Counted from the first letter of the stretch, positions 33,631-46,420 are shown. The stretch: DNA of 64,000 nucleotides from Heterostelium multicystogenum (GCA_003667245.1 RCNN01000137.1:1-64000); one strand, 5' to 3'. A program made the numbers and translations. Notes: generated by a model from the letters alone, not told the origin.

Positions 33631-34602
33631 GTAATGAAGGAATAAGAAGAATATAATAAAAACTGATGACTCCCTACAATCAATAAATCTATTTAATTCT
33701 GGGAACTTTGTAGATTTTATACGCAAATCAACATTAATGAATCAAGTGGATTGGGTCTCTCCTACCCTACACACATATGGAGATGGGCATTGTGGTGCTC
33801 GGTTTAGATCTTTTTGCAAAATATGAAAGTCGGCAAAAGTGATTTTTTTCAATAAAATTTTTATAATAAAGTTGGAATTATGGTTGGAGTGTCAAATCGG
33901 TTGACATTTTGACCAACAAAATGGTATCTCATCTTGATTCAAATTCAACCTCATCTTGGCTTGAAACCAAATGTCGAAGGTGGAATTGAAATTTACGAGA
34001 TACCTAAATTTACTCCACCATCAATTGTGTCAAAGATATTTTTTTATTTTAAGTTAGTACCTCTCAATTCCTGTGGGGTGATAGATACCTTACAATGGTA
34101 CTGGTACCTTCCAGATATCTGGAAGTAGAGAACCAGCACTATTATCATATTTTCTAAATTAGAAGATTGATTTGATAAGAATGTACCATCTTAGTTCTTT
34201 TGAATCATTCATTTCTTTTAAGATTGCTAAGAATTGTTCGAAATTACTAAACTTTTGTTAACATATATGAAACTCTAAAAGTTTATCTAAAAATTGAAAT
34301 CAAACTTATTTGATAAAGTGATTCATCTTCTTGATGAGTGGATTTTTGATTATATGGGTGGATGGATTTCTAACTTTATCTCTATCTTTCTTTACTTGAT
34401 TCACACCATCTATTTTGGTGCCAACTTTTTGCTGAATCGAAACCAGCTCCACAACACAATTTTAACTTAATTTTTGAATTTTGTATTTTTTTTTTTTTTT
34501 TTTTGTTTCAAGGATTGAAGCTTTATCTTTTAAAAGAAATATTTAGAACAATCGTCTATTTATTATTATAATATTTATATAATATATTAGTTTGTAATAA
34601 CA
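33631..34602. promoter_or_regulatory. divergent region, ComC-like / TBC genes
   Basis: About 970 bp between two outward starts. It contains a slightly GC-richer patch at 33750-34130 with a short, unconvincing frame and a T19 run near 34486-34504. It presumably holds both promoters. Confidence 0.45.
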
Positions 34603-36001
34603 ATGTTAAGATTGGAAAACTTTTGGGATGATGAATGTCAACAACCATTGTTGCGTTTGGACCGTGGTTTCATTAAGGAACAGGGTGTAGATAAGGTAAT
34701 TATTAACTGTAGTATTCCTGTATTCATGAATGCTGAGAGAGGTTGTTGTCGAAGATGTGAGAAGAGTGGTGGGCTACTAGATAACTAGTTATTTAGTGAG
34801 TTACTGAGTATTTTGCAACAATAGATTGGATGATGTATGATATGTGTAATGTTCGAATGAATAACATGGTAATTAACATACTTTTATATATTCTAACAGA
34901 TTATTGCCCGAATGGATAAATGGAGAGAAACCATTGGAATTAAAGATAGCGAAATCAAAGAAGTCGATTATGGAAAAGAAGAACCACAACGTATCTTTGT
35001 TTTGGATGCAGAGAGAACATTCCAAAACGATGAGAGTAAAGCAAAATTCGTTAGAATCTTAAATTATTTGAATAAGCAGTAAGTAGTTGCAACTAGACAT
35101 CTTTAAAGATTGGACTATTGTAGTAGCTTCTGTCCATGCAGCTCACGGAATTGGTCATTAACTATTGTTTTATTTTATTAGATTTGGAGATTATCAACAG
35201 AGTATTTCATATGTTGCTAGTTTCTTGATGTTGGGTATGGATGAATTCCAAGCAATTGCAACACTACAAAAGATCAACACCATGTTGCCTGGTTATTGGA
35301 AGCATGAAGCAACCGATTTCGGTATTGAAGCTTTCACATTCTATCATTTGTTGGGTGACTTCCATCCAAAAGTAAAGAAGCACCTTACAGATAACTTGAT
35401 CGATCCAGCAACTTTTTGTCAACGTTGGTTCTCTGGACTTTGTGTACACTGTCTTCCATACCGTCAACTCTTCCGTTTCTACGATCTCTTCTTTGAAAAG
35501 GGACGTGAATTCCTCCTCTGCTTCGGTATCTCCTTGATAGGAGTATTGAGCGAACAGATCTTGGCCGCCAACAATCCAAATCAACTATACAGCTTATTGG
35601 TTTTGGACTACAAAAATGTCAACATCAAGGAAGAGCAATACGAAGCCATTATTAACGAGGCAGCAAACTACGATATTTCGAAATACGACCTCCCAACCAT
35701 CCGTAAAGAACAATTCGATCTCCACTTAAAGGCACGTTTCGAAGCCTCAAAGAAGGCACGTGAAACAATTGAACAAATCTCCGACTGTCAATGGTGTCTT
35801 GATAACCTACCAGAACTCTACTGTATCGACTGTGCTGTTGTCATCTGCCAAGACTGTCTTGACGACGGTAAAGGAGACGAGCACAACCACACTGAAGAAC
35901 ACAAAGTAATTTCTCTCGAAGAGTACGAAGATAGACAAGAAGAATTCAAGAAGAAAAAAACCGACGATATCACAGATAAATTGGCTGCACTTTCAATTTA
36001 A
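34603..36001 (+). CDS. TBC (Rab-GAP) protein with B-box-like zinc finger
   Basis: Three exons (34603-34695, 34900-35078, 35182-36001) sum to exactly 363 codons plus stop. The TBC fold covers most of the protein. FVLDAER carries the arginine finger and GDYQQSISYVASFLML the glutamine finger (Y-x-Q), both needed to stimulate GTP hydrolysis on Rab GTPases. FCQRWFSGLCVHCLPY, FYDLFF and GISLIGVLSEQIL fit the later TBC helices. After residue 270 comes a compact zinc module (CQWC...LYCIDCAVVICQDCLDDG...HNHTEEHK), which looks like a B-box or FYVE-related finger, then a charged coiled coil. Both catalytic fingers are present, so an active GAP is likely. The Rab partner is unknown. Confidence 0.88.
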
Positions 36002-36085
36002 AAAAATAAATAACAATACACAACTAATCAATTATAATAATAGCAATAAGATAATATTGTTAGAACTATCTATTTATCTATCTGT

Positions 36086-38174
36086 TTATTGTTTTAAAAT
36101 ATTCTTGTTCTTATTCTTTCTCTTCTTCTTAAATTCTCCATCAGCAGTATTTTCATTGCTCTTGTTATTATTAAATTTGTTATTATTATTATTATGGTTG
36201 TTGGATTTAGTTGTGGAAGTTGTTGTTGTTGAGTTGCTGTCTGATTTAGCAGTAAATCCTGATTTGGTAGGTTTGTTGTTGTTGTTTGATTTCTTGGCTG
36301 ATTTTGGAACAAAAGTCTTGGAGGACCAGGTGTGGTATTTCGATGGATGTGCAAATTGACGCTTGTGCTTGGTGGATTGACCATGGTACATTTGGTTGAA
36401 GTATGGTGCTATATTTTGGAGAGGAACCAACTTTTCCAATTCTTTATCATCTTTCATTAAGATATCATCCAATGATATTCCATAGTCGTCGGCATCGACT
36501 TTAGTATATTTAAATCTAACTGGGGTATCATCAATCTAAAAAGTTGGATTAGTGTTTGCACTGTGATTCCAACCAGTATTGGAATACTTACCATATCTTG
36601 ATAATCCATTCCATAGTAGTTATCCAACATTGACTCCAATTCTTTCTTTTCACGTTGAATTCTTTCGTCGTCCCATTCTTCGTTGTCTCCTTCATCATCA
36701 TCAAAGTATCCACCCTCAATGAGCTGATTTATGCTGAATTGGTCTCCGTCACCTCCTTCTTCACCTTCATAGTTTTCGTCATATTCACCACCATAATCTT
36801 GTCCATCTCCTTCATAGTTTTCGTCATACTGTTCCTCTTGTTGGTGACTGGTCTTTTGTTTCTTTGATGATGTCAACTCTTTCATGAGTACCGATGGGTC
36901 CATCTTCTTGAGATCGGCATCTGACAAATTGAATGCTGTAGATCCTGTAATTTCGTTGATCTCCTTTAGCTTCTCGAGGATCTCCTTCTTCTTTTCATTC
37001 TTAAACTTCTTGAGCTTCTCATCGTTTTGAATCTTCTCTTGTTCTTGTCTCTCACGCTTCTTAGCACGTTTCTCAGCACGCTTGGATGTACTACGACGCA
37101 TAGAGTCCTCTGGATTACGTGGATTTGAAACAATCACGGTGGAACCAGCCTCTTCGAAACGGAAGTTGAATGACTTTTCGTACAATGCTTGCTTGTCCAA
37201 ATCCTTCTCATCTTGCTCCATCTCATCGACGATCTCCTCATAGGTTGGAAGTTTAGTCTTGTCAGTCATCCACTTTTGACTGAGAATGTAGTCACGCAAG
37301 AACTTCTCATCGTCATCAACCTTCTTGTTTCTCCAGTATTCATCGACGGCTTCGGTATCGACATACCCCTTCTCGCTAATTCTTTTTTTGAACTCTTCAA
37401 ACTCTTCATTTTCCTTCTTTTCTTCTTGCTCGGTTCTCTTTCTCTTTACAAGAAGACCGTCATCGCTGTCATCTCCATTGTCATCGCTGTCATCATCGGC
37501 ATCTGCAAGCTTGAAAGCATTCTTCAAATGCTCCTGCTTTCTGTTATAAGACATCTCTTCGAAGTCCTCTTCCTCCTGGACGTACTCCTCTTCTTCTTCT
37601 TCCTCCTCTTCGTCACTCTCATACTGCTCCTTATCCATAGTGGACAAGATCTTTTCTCTATTGATCTGTTGCAGAGTTAATTTGGACTTCTTTTCTTTAG
37701 CATCTGCTGATGGTTGGACCTGTTCACGATCTTGCTCATTAAAGAATTTGATGTCCTTATTATACAAAGATTTATCCTTATTCTTCAACATTGCCATGAG
37801 TGTCAAAAAATCATCATTCCATTTCTTTGAATCATGCTTAGCATCATCATCCTCACTCTCATCTTCTGAATCACTTTCATCTTCATATTCTATTATTCAT
37901 CAGAAATCAATCAATCGAAATCGATATGAATCATAAATATAAATTAGTTATAATGTTACATCAATGTCATATATTTAAACATACTTCTTTTTGTCTTATT
38001 ATTATCATTATTATTGTGTTTTGGTTTATCTTGATTCTCTTCTTCTTCTTCTTCTTCTTCTTCTTTTACTTCAGCAGGTGCCTTTGGTTCATATTGGTCT
38101 TCTTCATAGTCATCATAATCTTGATCGGCACCATTATATTTACTTTTTTTCTTATTATTGTTTTTTTTTGCCAT
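36086..38174 (-). CDS. kri1: KRI1, 40S ribosome-biogenesis factor
   Basis: Three exons (37985-38174, 36592-37889, 36086-36535) sum to 645 codons plus stop without a shift. The protein is extremely charged. An N-terminal Lys/Glu region leads into family blocks KSLYNKDIKFF, EEEYVQEEEDFEEMSYN, the basic RRSTSKRAEKRAKKRERQEQ and the C-terminal Kri1 domain (DADDYGISLDDILMKDDKEL, then NIAPYFNQM). The Asn-rich, Lys-rich tail is dictyostelid. KRI1 is a nucleolar protein needed for early 18S rRNA processing together with Krr1. An internal near-repeat, YDENYEGDG / YDENYEGEE, lies about 36770-36835. The gene diverges from NOL10, another nucleolar factor, across 463 bp. Confidence 0.92.
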
Positions 38175-38637
38175 CTTTAAGTTCTCTTACTTTACTCTAC
38201 TCTTTTCAACAATGTTTAAATGAGAAATGATTCTAGTAATTATAAATGATCTATTATTCTAACCTATTCTATCCTATTTTATCCTATTCTTATTCTATTC
38301 TTATTCAAAGACTAATCTAATTTGGTAGTCGTAGGTAAGAAGTAGAAGTAGAAGTCGTAGTCACAAGTGGTAAGTAGGAATCCAAAGAAACAACACACCT
38401 CTATTTAACAATCGAGTCGTTTTTTTCTTAAAAAATTAAAAAATTAAATTTAAATTTAATCAAAATCAAATAACACGAGTCTACTCACCTGTTTTTGACG
38501 AAAGTTATGTAATTTATTAAACTTAACATATTACTTCCTTACCTTTACTACACCTTTAATAATATACTATATCTGGACCATTTAGAGTATTGTTGAGTCG
38601 ACTAGAGTAGAGTAAAGTAGATAGATATAGTTGAAGA
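38175..38637. promoter_or_regulatory. shared divergent promoter KRI1 / NOL10
   Basis: 463 bp between two outward start codons. It holds repeated CCTATTCTATCCTATT motifs (about 38260-38305) and TAGTCGTAG / AGAAGTAGAAGT repeats (38325-38365), then T-rich and A-rich tracts. Co-regulation of the two ribosome-biogenesis genes is an inference. Confidence 0.55.
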
Positions 38638-40934
38638 ATGAATCTATTAACTACCAATGGTGTAAAGATATTCAATGTATCAGCTGGTAAATCACTACCA
38701 GAATGGTTGTCTGAAAAGAAACGTGATGAACTCAGAAAGAATCAAGGTAATTATAGGACAGAGATCAAAAGCTACCTTTGATAGTTGTATGAATATTAAT
38801 AGTTGTATATTTGTATCGTGATGAATATAATATAATATATAGAGTTTAGACAGAGAATAGAAATTGATTCAAGATTTCTCATTTGAAACATCATCGAGAA
38901 GAGTAAAAGATTACCACCCGATTGGTCAAATATCTTATGGCTACAGGTTATACTACCCACCCCAAATGAAGATTTTTCGAATTGTCTCAATTATCTTCTA
39001 AAGTTCACCGTACTATGGGATGCACATGTTGTTCAGTTTGAAGTAAGTATTCGATAGAAATTGATGCTGAATGATTGATCCTTCACCTTGGTTACTTACT
39101 ACCGAATGATTGTTTATAGATTTTTCAGAGGATTACTCTAAGCCAGTGTTTCTTTAGAGACGATAAGATACATTGAATTTTCATGCTAAATTTTGGTAAC
39201 TTACTTCCAGACTAGGAATTCCAAAGTTGGGTAGAGATATGACTTACCACAAACCAAGCTGTGATTTATAATATTGGTGCTGCTGGCAATGAGGTTTACA
39301 GATTGAATCTTGAGGATGGAAGATTCGTAGCACCGTTGGCAACTGACTTGCCAGCTGTCAATGTAGTCGCCCAGAAATCCAGTACACCAGCTGATGATGT
39401 TTGTGGTGAGAATGGTGTCATCGAATGCTGGGATCCACGTCAGCGTGAGAAGGTGCGCTAGCGATCAACGCCGGTGCCGCTGCGCCAAAACTCAGAGTAC
39501 GACGTTGAAATTTCAGCAGGTAAATTCGGTCCCGATGGACTTTCACTTGGTCTCGGTACTTTCGACTGGTTCAGTCATTCTCTACGATATTAGATCTTCC
39601 AACTCCTCTGATGATCAAGCATCACCAATAATCAATTGCCAATCAACTCCATCAACTTCCACACCTATGGTGGTGTCACACGTTTGCTTTCTGCCGATTC
39701 CAAGATTCTCAAGGTGTTCGACAAGGACTCGGGCAAAGATTTTCATGGTTCTGGAGCCAAAGAGCCCAATCAACGATGTCACCGTCATCGATGGACCGGT
39801 CTCCTTCTGATGCCAGGAGAAACACAAAAGATTCAATCATACTATGTCCATCACTTGGTCCCGCTCCCAAGTGGTGCTCTTTCTCGACAATCTCACCGAA
39901 GAGTTGGAGGAAGACAAGCAGCTGGTATATATGGGATTACAAATTTATTACAAGAGATGAGGTTGAGAAGTAAGTAGTATGGAAGCGAGTATATTGTGAA
40001 TAGATTACTAACAATGTGTTGTGTTGTAGATTGAGCATTTCACATTTGGATTGGAACAGGTTTCTTGAAGGCCTATATGCATGGTTTCTTTCATTCACAT
40101 CAAGTTGTACAATAAGTTCAAGTCATTGCTTTGATGGCGATGATTATGCTGAGCGTAGACAGAACAGAATCAAGGAGGAACTCGACAATAAGATTGTGTC
40201 GAGAATTGCAGTTAAGAAGAAGGAAGCTTTGTCCAAGACCGTTGTAAATAGCAAGCTGGCTAACAGATTGAAGGCCATCAAGTACACCCATTAAGGGTGA
40301 CGAGATGGAGAAGAAACTCGCTGAAAAGGAGGCACCAGCCAATGCTTTGACGGATAGCAGATTCTCGCAGTTGTGGACCAACAAAGATTTCGAAGTCGAC
40401 GAGGACTCTGGCTGTTTCAGACAACATAATCCACGTGATAAATTGAAGAAATTGGACACTGCTATTTCAGAGCATTTCGAAGCTGTAGATGAAGATGACT
40501 ATGACGAAGAAGAAGAAGTGGATATTAAGCCAAAGAATAGCAGTAAATCAAAGAAAACAAGAAGAAACTGATGAAATAGATGAGATTATGGGTGGAGACG
40601 ACGACGACGATGATTACGACGATGGAGACGATATGTATATTGATACAAACAAAAGTAAAAATGGAACCAGTGGCAAGAGTAAAGTTAGCATGTTTGAGAT
40701 TAAGCAAGGTCATACACTGTCGTCGCTGTCCAAGAGTAATAAGAATAGTCAGATATTAAAGAATGCACCATTTTCAATTAGAGTGGACAGAGAAGAGGAT
40801 TCTGGAAAGTCAGGTACACTTAAAGACGCTCAAGTGGTTACAAAGACACTGGTGATTTGGAGATTTCGTTTGTGCCAACAAAGAAAGCTGGACGTGGTGG
40901 ACGTGGAGGTCGCGGAGGACGTGGAAGGAAGTAA
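38638..40934 (+). CDS. nol10: NOL10/Enp2 WD-repeat SSU-processome protein
   Basis: The N-terminus MNLLTTNGVKIFNVSAGKSL, then PEWLSEKKRDELRKNQ, matches the NOL10 signature (VKIY..SxGKSLPEWLS). Further blocks follow the family in order: EFRQRIELIQDF, YPPQMKIFEL, DAHVVQFE, EVYRLNLEDGRFVAPLATDL, GVIECWDPRQREKV. The NUC153 motif appears in SRFSQLWTNKDFEVDEDSG. The end is an RGG tail (GRGGRGGRGGRGRK). NOL10 is a nucleolar beta-propeller protein of small-subunit rRNA maturation. Exon 1 ends near 38746, and further introns lie near 39040-39210 and 39970-40028. At least eight single-base shifts are needed. NOL10/Enp2 is essential in yeast, so the breaks are most likely sequence errors. It converges with the next gene, 66 bp apart. 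Confidence 0.9.
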
Positions 40935-41000
40935 TCCATTACAAGCCACAAAAATATAATAAACCTACTACTCTATTTAACAAAAATAACTTGCATTCTT

Positions 41001-42055
41001 TTAGTTTAGTTTGATAGTTTTATTGAACTTGATGATACCGTTGTTCGAACCTGTAATGAATTGATTCTCGATTTGATTTGTTCCAGTCTATTGATTTAAT
41101 GTAGTTTGAATCGCTAGTTGGCTGTTGTTGTTGAATGGTTTCATTGGTGTTTAGGTTGTAAATCTTGTAGGTACGGTCGTCGGACACCGTCGAAATGTGA
41201 TTACTGTTGAATGGATTAAACTTGATTTGGTTGATTGCGGAACCATGATGTTTCTTTAGCGTTGATTGTATGCAATTGTTGTTTCTGGTGTCGATTGAAA
41301 TAAGGTCACCGTTTTCTAGACCGCACCATATGAGTTGTTGGCTGTCGCATGTCCAGTTGATAGATCTAACCACTATATCGCTACAGTGAGGGAGAGAAAC
41401 TGCACTGTAGTTAGACTTTGAACGTGTATCTGATAGTACAACTCTTCCGGTCGAGGCACAGACGAATAGATCAGAGTCTTTAGGCGACCATTGCACAGAA
41501 TGAACCGGTGAAGTATGAACATTGAACTGCATTAGCTTAGAGCGACCGTCGATATCCCAAAGCTTAACAGTTTTATCATAACTTGCAGACAGCAATCTAT
41601 TGCTATTTACAGCAATTGCACTAACAATATTATTCATGTGCGCAATCAAATATAGTCTCTATAATGCTAGTATCTCTTCGTTTCTTCGATGGTACAGGTG
41701 GTTTATTATTATTATTGTTATTACTATTGTTATTATCTTTAGAATCTCTACTAATGTTTGATGATGACTTGATAAAGTCCAATATTTGTATAGATGTTTC
41801 ATCTATTTTGAGATGTGAAATTGAGCCATTGTCAGATGAGAATAGCAATGAGTCATCTGATAGCCAAGCAAGACATGTGTTGCCTGAGTTGGTATTGTAT
41901 TCTAGCGATGATGCTGGTGTCTCTGCATTCAAAATAGTTACTTGGCCATTCCAAAACGACCCAGTTAGGTTTGACAGTGCAACTCCTACAAATCTATCAC
42001 TCGTTGAATAAGATAGATAGTCTATTGATTGACTCTTAACAATTTGATTCTCCAT
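41001..42055 (-). CDS. wdr77: WDR77/MEP50 methylosome WD-repeat protein
   Basis: WD-repeat protein of about 350 aa. The start MENQIVKSQSIDYLS, with GVALSNLTGSFWNGQVTI, parallels the N-terminus of MEP50 (MERQLEAARY...LSGRCWAG). WD cores follow: LSASYDKTVKLWDIDG, VHSVQWSPKDSDLFVCAST, IDTRNNN, TVSDDRTYKIYNL and a last strand ENQFITGSNNGIIKF. MEP50 is the obligate cofactor of PRMT5, which symmetrically dimethylates arginines of Sm proteins and histones. A dictyostelid Asn-run insert (about 41690-41740) sits between repeats. Two single-base shifts are needed, near 41635 and 41080. The second restores a terminal strand ending LN-stop at 41001. Assignment to MEP50 rests mostly on the N-terminal match; a generic WD40 protein is the alternative. 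Confidence 0.8.
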
Positions 42056-43546
42056 CGCGACCAAAAATGAATAAAATAAAATCTGATGGGTGTGTTGAAA
42101 GTCTTTGACCCAAATTAATTTTTTAAAAATCCAGTCTCCTCTGATTTTCTGTGAAGTTTACACTTGCAAGGAAGCCTGTAAAAAATAATAAAAAGAAAGA
42201 AACTGAATCAACTTATGTATAACATACCATTCTCCTAAGAAAATTATGTTTCAGATAATGGGCATTGTTCATGTAGATAGATTCAATATACCTCCAAAAT
42301 GACTTACCTATCCAGACCAAATGCCAAGATATCCAAGATTCTTCAATATCGATTCTTATCCGTTGAAGCCCTAGAGATAAGAATCCATATTGAAGAATCT
42401 TGGATAGGCAAGCCATCTTGGTGGAAGTTTTACATCATTGTAAATATTTGGTCCACTTTGTGTTTCTTCTCTGGCATCAATAAAATTAACAATTTTATAC
42501 ATACATTTATATTAATTCTAATTCTTATTTTGAATTATCTTAACTAAAAGTTAATGTTCCCAAGGATAAAATTACATTCTTTGGAAGGTTTTCAAATTAT
42601 CAACTATTCTACAGGTTGCCCAATGTTTTAACAAATTCAATTATAATTAAACTTAATATTAGTGTTGAATTGAGGTGTTTTTTTAAGATATTTGTGTACC
42701 CACAAACAGCCCAAAAAATGATTGTTCCGAAAAAATAATCAAAATCAAAATTAATGTTTGGTTTGGTATAAATGAAAATGATTTTTGGAAAAGATGTTTC
42801 GAATTCTCATATCGTTTCTGATTAATGGAATGCAATTTATTTAAATTTGTTATTTATTCAATCTATGAAATATGTTATATTGTACTGATAGTAAAATAGA
42901 TATAGAAATGACATTTGGTTTGATTGGACGGAAAAACCAAGTAAATGTTACAACACCTTAAAAACCTTCCAATCTTAAATTTGAAAGATGCCAGAGTAAA
43001 CCTTAACTTCAATATTACATCTATGGTAAATGATATTTTTAAAACCATTATAATGGTAATTTATACAATTTATGATTATATATTATAGATAAGTATCCAG
43101 TATAGTAGTAATCTAAAGTTATTACATTTTCCAATTTCACCAAGAGAAACTTCAATGAAATTACCTTAGGAAATGTAATTACGTTAGTTTACAACTTTCC
43201 CCGATACCTATCTATATGGTATATGAAATAATTGATAACAAAATTTAAAAAATTCCATACCTATTCTTTATATTCAATACATGTAGCCGTCTATTTAATA
43301 TCTATTAAATTTTTGATTTTTATTGAAGTATTAAATCAAAAGAGTAACTTCATGAAATTGATTGATTGATCGATCAACACTGTATTAAATCAATTCTTGT
43401 AAAATTCATTTTTGAATATCTCCCACCATGGTTTTTCTTGGAATTTCTTAAACTAAAAAAAACTTATTTAAATGGATGTCAGACATGTGTATGTGTTGAT
43501 GATCACCAATTATTTCATTCTTATTTTATCATTAATATAATATAAT
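42056..43546. other. 1.5-kb intergenic region with hairpin
   Basis: No gene seen. It holds the inverted repeat at 42331-42405 and long AT-rich stretches with no frame above background. Promoters for WDR77 (left) and GST (right) presumably lie at the edges. Confidence 0.5.
42331..42405. repeat. 30-bp inverted repeat, 15-nt loop
   Basis: Arm 42331-42360 (ATCCAAGATTCTTCAATATC...) and arm 42376-42405 are reverse complements with one mismatch. They would form a long, stable hairpin in RNA from either strand. It is non-coding in context. Confidence 0.8.
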
Positions 43547-44146
43547 ATGAAACAACTGTACACTATTTCGACTTTAAAGGAAGAGCTGAGGTGACTCGAA
43601 TCCTGCTTTCCTATTCTGGTGTTGAGTTTGAAGACAACAGATTTACAAGTATTCCAGATGAACTCCGTGCCAAGACCACTTTTGGACAAGTACCACACTA
43701 TTCTGATGACGACATTGAGCTTTCCCAAGCATTTGCCATCGAGTATTACATTTCCAAGAAATATGGGTTGATGGGAGAGAGTCTAATTGATGAAGCCAAA
43801 ATCCTCAGTTTCATTCTTTCGGTCAATGATTTCTTCCAAGCACATTACTCTGCCAAGTATACCAATAGTCCAGATGCTGAGAACAAATTTTACAATGAAA
43901 CTGCGCCACGACTCATCGGCGCATGGGAAAAGGCTATTCTTTCCAATGGTGGAGCACATGTATATTCGGATAAATTAACCTGGGCAGACATTGGAAATCT
44001 TTGGAACCATCGACTTTTTCTGTTGCCTCGACGAAAAAGAAAAAGATAAATTGTTTAGTAAGGCACCTGCATGTCTCCACCGCCAAATTGGACAAATTCC
44101 AAACATTGCCAAATACATTAGCAACAGAAAGAACACAACTTATTAG
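43547..44146 (+). CDS. glutathione S-transferase (sigma/prostaglandin-D-synthase-like)
   Basis: The thioredoxin-like N-terminal domain begins MKQLYT and, after a one-base gap near 43563, reads YFDFKGRAEVTRILLSYSGV, the classic Y-F-x-x-x-GRAE..R start with catalytic Tyr. QVPHYSDDDIELSQAFAIEY gives the cis-Pro loop and the SQ(S/A)xAI glutathione-binding motif. The all-helical C-domain continues through NKFYNETAPRLIGAWEKAI and SDKLTWADI. After another one-base shift near 44000 it ends KLFSKAPACLHRQIGQIPNI to TAG 44144-44146. Length of about 198 aa is normal for sigma-class GSTs. Cytosolic; conjugates glutathione to electrophiles. Confidence 0.9.
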
Positions 44147-44567
44147 CACCCAATTTGTATTATTAAAATATGAAATAAATTAGACATTAAAACATGTTAA
44201 TCTATTGATCAATGCTTTATTCATAAAAACAGGTTGTGAGCCTCGTAGTCATGTGAAAAGTATAGCAAATATCATCTCGGAATTGCAGGAGTTAAACTCA
44301 AGACGAACTACAACAACCACGACAAGCAAAACTAGAAGCAACATGTATCGACAGTTACATCAACACCCACTACATTTCTTTTTAGACAACTCTAAGGACA
44401 TCCATCTGATACTGCTCAACAAAAGCTAAACCAGATACAAAACTACATAAGCAACTTCCAAACAGCAAAAAACCACTTAAAACAAATACCACCAATTCTG
44501 ATGATCAGTGCCATATGATCTCAGGTCACTTCTTGTTCCAGATGTTTTACAAATACTAAATTTTTAT

Positions 44568-46420
44568 TTATAATTCAATGTTGACCCAGGGGAAATCAAA
44601 GGTGTCGGGCATTCCGATGTGTGAAACATCGGGCCAGGCGGACCATGAGAAGGCAGGGCAATCTGAGGTCACAGTTGGCCCATTGTATGCAAAGACGGTG
44701 TAGCTTTCAAACATGGCAAAGTTCATGATTTTTCCATCGATACCTCCGTGTGTTCCGTGATAGAACCAGCTGTATGGATTCATTGGTGTTGCTGCGATAT
44801 CAATCTGGCGGCAATTGCATTACCGGGATATCCGCCACTGTAGACGTCGGTCTTGTATTGATTGTAAAGAATCATGGTTTGCATGTCGGAAAGTGATTGT
44901 ACTGTGTCTTGGTCACGACGGAAGATGTTGGCTCTTGGGTTGTATTCATATGTGAATAGGGATCCGTAGGTCTCAGCGTAGTATGGGTAGCCAAGAAGGT
45001 CGTAGACTTTGAGGAAATACGGACGATTATAAGAAGCCCAATAGCCATGCTCCAACAGAGAAAAGGTTACATCAGCAGCTTCATATCCACCTGGATATTG
45101 CTCGACAATCCAGAGTAGACCTGCATTCGGCATTTGATTAGGTGTAAATAGCTTATAATCGACAACCATGAACTGTATGTTATTGGTTCCAGAGTTGTAT
45201 TGCACATAGTTATAAACCCATTCGAATCCATTGTTGGAAAGTCGATTTGCAACCAAGTTACGAACCCAGTACAATAGAGACTGTGGCTTTACTAATGTGT
45301 AGAGAGTTTGATTAAGGATGGAGTTGAGTGTCTCTGTTAGCATTAGCTTTGATGGTCTGATCATGTAGAAATCATCAATCGACACCAACAGTCCTGGGTA
45401 ACTTGCAAACAGGGTTTCATATCCATGTGGAGTAGATGCAACTGGAATTTTGATTCGCTTATAAATACGGATCATATCGCTGTAGTCTGCCCAGGTGGTA
45501 TGAGCAACATATAAATCTGAAAAGTTGGAGGTTAATTTAATCAAAGCAGTGCAGTGACCACCAGTGGCCATGTATTCCTCCACTTCGGTTCTAGACATTG
45601 GTGAAAAACTCATCATTATTTCCAGTGGTAGCAGAAATGATATCTCCAATATCTCCATATAGATTTAGCATATAGATTTCAATAAATGATAATTCCTATT
45701 ATTAAATATCTTGGTTAGTAAATATAAACAGAAAAGTTACTATGGTTATTTATATTTACATAGATTTGGTTGGAGATGGCTGCATTGTAACCTTCATATA
45801 CACCTTGGAGCTGCTCATAGGCATATCGAACCTGGGTCCAATAGGTATCATCTTGATTAAGTTGAATTTGTAATTGCATATAATCGATATTGTTTTGAAC
45901 GAAATCAATGACGCCGTATGGAAATTCCTTGTAATTGGAAAGTATTGAAATTGGATTCAAAGTAATTTACTGAAAAAGTTGTAAATATATCTCCAAGTTA
46001 AATAACCTTCCAAATATCCAGCCGCTTTAAATGCAACTGACTCTTCAGAGATGGAAGGATTGGTTTCTACAACAAGTTTACCCCCATCCATCTTTAAAAT
46101 AATTCATCTTTAAACCATCCCTAATAATTTTTAATTGTAAAAGTATAGTAAATTAATACAAATTAATTCCTATTTCCAATACCTGGTTATATAAGACTGA
46201 AACTTACTGCAGCAATAGAATCATTACTCTTTCCTGGAATAACAGTAAAGTCAGAAGTTAATGAATACCATTGCTTATCATTAACTTCCTCAAATATAGA
46301 ATTTAGATTATTTCTTGACTCGGAGTTATCATTATTAATGGAGGAAGTTACAACTATAGAAATGAATATTGATAAAAGTAAAATAGATATTTTGGTATTG
46401 TAGTTTGTTGTTTATAACAT
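44568..46420 (-). CDS. phospholipase B-like protein (lysosomal, PLBD family)
   Basis: Ntn-hydrolase-type amidase family of lysosomes, abundant in dictyostelids. A signal peptide (KISILLLSIFISIVVTSS) is encoded just after the ATG at 46420. Family landmarks follow: ETNPSISEESVAFKAAGYLE, NYKEFPYG, LLLPLE..., GGHCTALIKLTSNFSDLYVA with the Cys that becomes the N-terminal nucleophile after autocleavage, VASTPHGYETLFASYPG, FTYEYNPRANIFRRDQ and GGIDGKIMNFAMF. Stop at 44568. GT-AG introns lie near 46110-46208, 45960-45990 and 45709-45757. Shifts are needed near 46410, 46085, 45610 and 44800. The catalytic Cys and its neighbourhood are intact, so the gene is probably functional and the breaks technical. 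Confidence 0.88.

Noticed and set aside
44205..44429. 74-aa ORF downstream of GST
   Set aside because: Thr-run and mixed composition, no recognisable feature, lies in the GST 3' flank and opposite the PLB-like gene end.
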